From Deltaproteobacteria bacterium (GTDB taxonomy: Bacteria; Desulfobacterota; Syntrophia; Syntrophales; UBA2210), in the NCBI GenBank assembly GCA_016935935.1, contig JAFGPZ010000294.1:1-6439 (forward strand): a stretch of DNA of 6,439 nucleotides, in the 5' to 3' direction. This document shows, piece after piece, positions 5,214-6,439 of this stretch (its first letter is position 1; each line of letters opens with the position of its first letter). A model generated the notes under the pieces. It did no database searches, was not told the DNA's origin, and saw only the letters and a program-made list of their open reading frames with translations. The translations under genes and the position numbers were made by a program.

Positions 5214-6439
5214 ATGGAAGTTACGAGAGAATTAGCCAATTTCGTTCACGATACGGAGTTTGAAGATATACCTGCCGGAATCGCGGAAAAAGGGAAGGAG
5301 TGTTTTTTAGACTGGCAGGGGGTAGCCTTGGCGGGGACAACAGATCCGATAGCAGATATCATTACTGCTTATGTAAGAGAGGCCGGAGGCAGGGAAGAGG
5401 CGAGCGTTATCGGATCGAATATCAGGACAAATCGAGCTAATGCTGCGCTGGCAAATGGTGTTCTTGGGCATGCCCTCGATTTTGACGATTACCACGATGA
5501 AACCGTCATTCATGCTTCTGCCGCCTGTGTTCCCGCAATTCTGGCGGTGGCTGAAGAACAGTGCCTGAGCGGAAGGGAAGTTCTGAATGCTATGATCATC
5601 GGGATCGACGTATGCATTCGCGTTGGTCTCGGCCTGGGAGATTATCATTATCAGCGTGGGTGGCATACTACGGCAACGGCCGGGGTTTTCGGTGCCACGG
5701 CAGGCGTTGCCAAGCTTTTGAGACTCGATGTCGACCAAATTGTCGATGCCTTTGGTATCAGCGGAACACTTTCAAGTGGACTGCGACAGGTCTTTGGGAC
5801 TATGACCAAACCATTGCATGCCGGAAAGGTTTCTTTGGATGGTGTCATGGCAGGACTTCTTGCCCAGAAGGGCTTTACCTCTTCAAAGGAAATTATCGAG
5901 GGAGAACTCGGATTACTGGAGGTATTTACCGACGCCCCCCACGAGGACCTTATTCTCAAAGATCTTGGATCGAATTATTATGTCTCCCATCTCAGTATAA
6001 AACCCTATCCTACCTGAGCCTGAACGCATTCGACGATGAATCTCCTGGAGGAGATCAGGACCCGGGTAAATCCCAATATTGATGATGTTGAAAAGATAGA
6101 TCTGGACATAGGTCCCGTTGCTTCAACGGCGGCTTCCATGTACAGGGAACCGAAAATTGGCGTGCAAGGTAAATTCAGCGTCTGGTTTCTTGCAGCCATT
6201 GCCCTTGCAGAAGGTAATGTTACAGTTGATAAGTTCACTGATGAAAAGGTGAACGATCCGCGACTGGTTAATTTGATTAGGAAGATTACGACAAAACTTG
6301 ATCCCCGGATAGGATTCGGCGCTCGTCTTTATCTCAGGATGAAGGATGGGAGGGAATTCAAGGAATTTCTGGCGAAACCGAAAGGCGATCCCGATAACCC
6401 TCTGACCTTTGAGGAACTTGCGACAAAATATCGGAATGC
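5214..6439 (+). CDS. MmgE/PrpD-family protein with two in-frame UGA codons, candidate selenoprotein (3' end outside window)
   Basis: This family includes 2-methylcitrate dehydratase and cis-aconitate decarboxylase. Codons 1-267 give the helical domain, with G-H-A-L-D-F-D-D-Y-H-D (85-95), V-I-H (98-100), G-W-H-T-T (149-153) and M-T-K-P-L-H-A-G-K (197-205). Codons 268 and 270 are TGA. The same frame then runs open for 416 bases through T-H (271-272), Q-G-K-F-S near 314 and K-G-D-P-D-N-P-L near 394, the normal C-terminal domain. About 409 codons are visible; the family norm is roughly 450, so little is missing. The first TGA sits at the conserved Cys of K-x-Y-P-x-C-x-x-x-H. No frameshift is needed, which favours selenocysteine insertion; a pseudogene or sequencing errors are alternatives. 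The start is ATG 5214: an in-frame TAA at 5205 blocks any upstream extension. No ribosome site lies next to it. The exact reaction is unknown. Confidence 0.85.
6015..6023 (+). other. UGA-GCC-UGA: candidate Sec-Ala-Sec recoding site
   Basis: Two TGA codons, one codon apart, stand at positions 268 and 270 of the MmgE/PrpD gene, five residues after Lys263 in the K-P-Y-P-T segment and just before T-H. Homologues commonly have Cys at the first position, the usual residue that Sec replaces; the second position varies more in the family. If read as stops, the product would end at the junction between the helical domain and the C-terminal domain. Confidence 0.62.
6040..6055 (+). promoter_or_regulatory. 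Candidate bacterial SECIS hairpin
   Basis: ATCTCC (6040-6045) pairs perfectly with GGAGAT (6050-6055) around the 4-base loop TGGA (6046-6049). The loop has G at its second position. Its distance is 28 bases from the first TGA and 22 from the second, within the window known for bacterial SECIS elements (a small G-containing apical loop roughly 16-37 bases after the UGA). A second pairing, CCTGA (6019-6023, containing the second TGA) with TCAGG (6055-6059), could form a lower stem with a 17-base 5' bulge. It lies inside the coding sequence, as bacterial SECIS elements do. A 6-bp stem can arise by chance. Confidence 0.55.

Noticed and set aside
5214..6017. A complete 267-residue MmgE/PrpD protein ending at the first TGA
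   Set aside because: The homology continues in the same frame directly after the TGA pair to the window end, and the family needs its C-terminal domain. A natural stop here would leave the next 416 open bases unexplained.
6015..6023. TGA read as Trp or Gly by an altered genetic code, or pyrrolysine
   Set aside because: The other genes have no internal TGA and use TGG for Trp freely, so there is no global reassignment; pyrrolysine uses UAG, not UGA.
5561..6082. Overlapping open frame on the + strand crossing the TGA region
   Set aside because: It reads a different frame from the MmgE/PrpD homology, its product has no recognisable family character, and the true frame resumes unchanged after the TGAs, so it gives no frameshift explanation.

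Overview
The window reads as ordinary chromosomal DNA from an anaerobic bacterium, most like a Deltaproteobacterium/Desulfobacterota (sulfate reducer or syntroph). This is inferred from the sdhC-A-B gene order, the general protein character, moderate GC and the metabolic gene mix; it is not proven by any marker gene. All genes lie on the + strand, closely packed, with no RNA genes, mobile elements, CRISPR arrays or long gene-free stretches.

Layout: (1) 1-657, the C-terminal half of a CaiB/BaiF (family III) CoA-transferase that begins before the window. (2) 692-1588, a CitE/HpcH-type acyl-CoA lyase (malyl-/citramalyl-CoA lyase-like). (3) 1634-2461, 2480-4279 and 4381-5109, a complete membrane-bound succinate dehydrogenase/fumarate reductase: a cytochrome b anchor that looks like a fused SdhC+SdhD, the FAD subunit, and the three-cluster iron-sulfur subunit. 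(4) 5214 to the right edge, an MmgE/PrpD-family protein (2-methylcitrate dehydratase / cis-aconitate decarboxylase superfamily).

The striking feature is in the last gene. After 267 codons the frame meets TGA-GCC-TGA (6015-6023), then continues without any frame change into a normal MmgE/PrpD C-terminal domain to the window end. The first TGA falls where many family members have a conserved Cys (K-x-Y-P-x-C-x-x-x-H), and a 6-bp hairpin with a G-containing 4-nt loop lies 28 nt after the first TGA and 22 nt after the second, inside the range expected for a bacterial SECIS element. The most economical reading is a selenoprotein with a Sec-Ala-Sec motif in an enzyme family I do not know to contain selenoproteins; a pseudogene is the main alternative. 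The same gene also has a strong 5' leader hairpin that separates its only good Shine-Dalgarno sequence from its start codon.

Taken together, the genes suggest handling of C4/C5 dicarboxylates: CoA activation (transferase), cleavage of a malyl- or citramalyl-type thioester (lyase), succinate/fumarate interconversion (SDH/FRD), and dehydration or decarboxylation of a tricarboxylate-like or related acid (MmgE/PrpD). The exact substrate cannot be read from the sequence.
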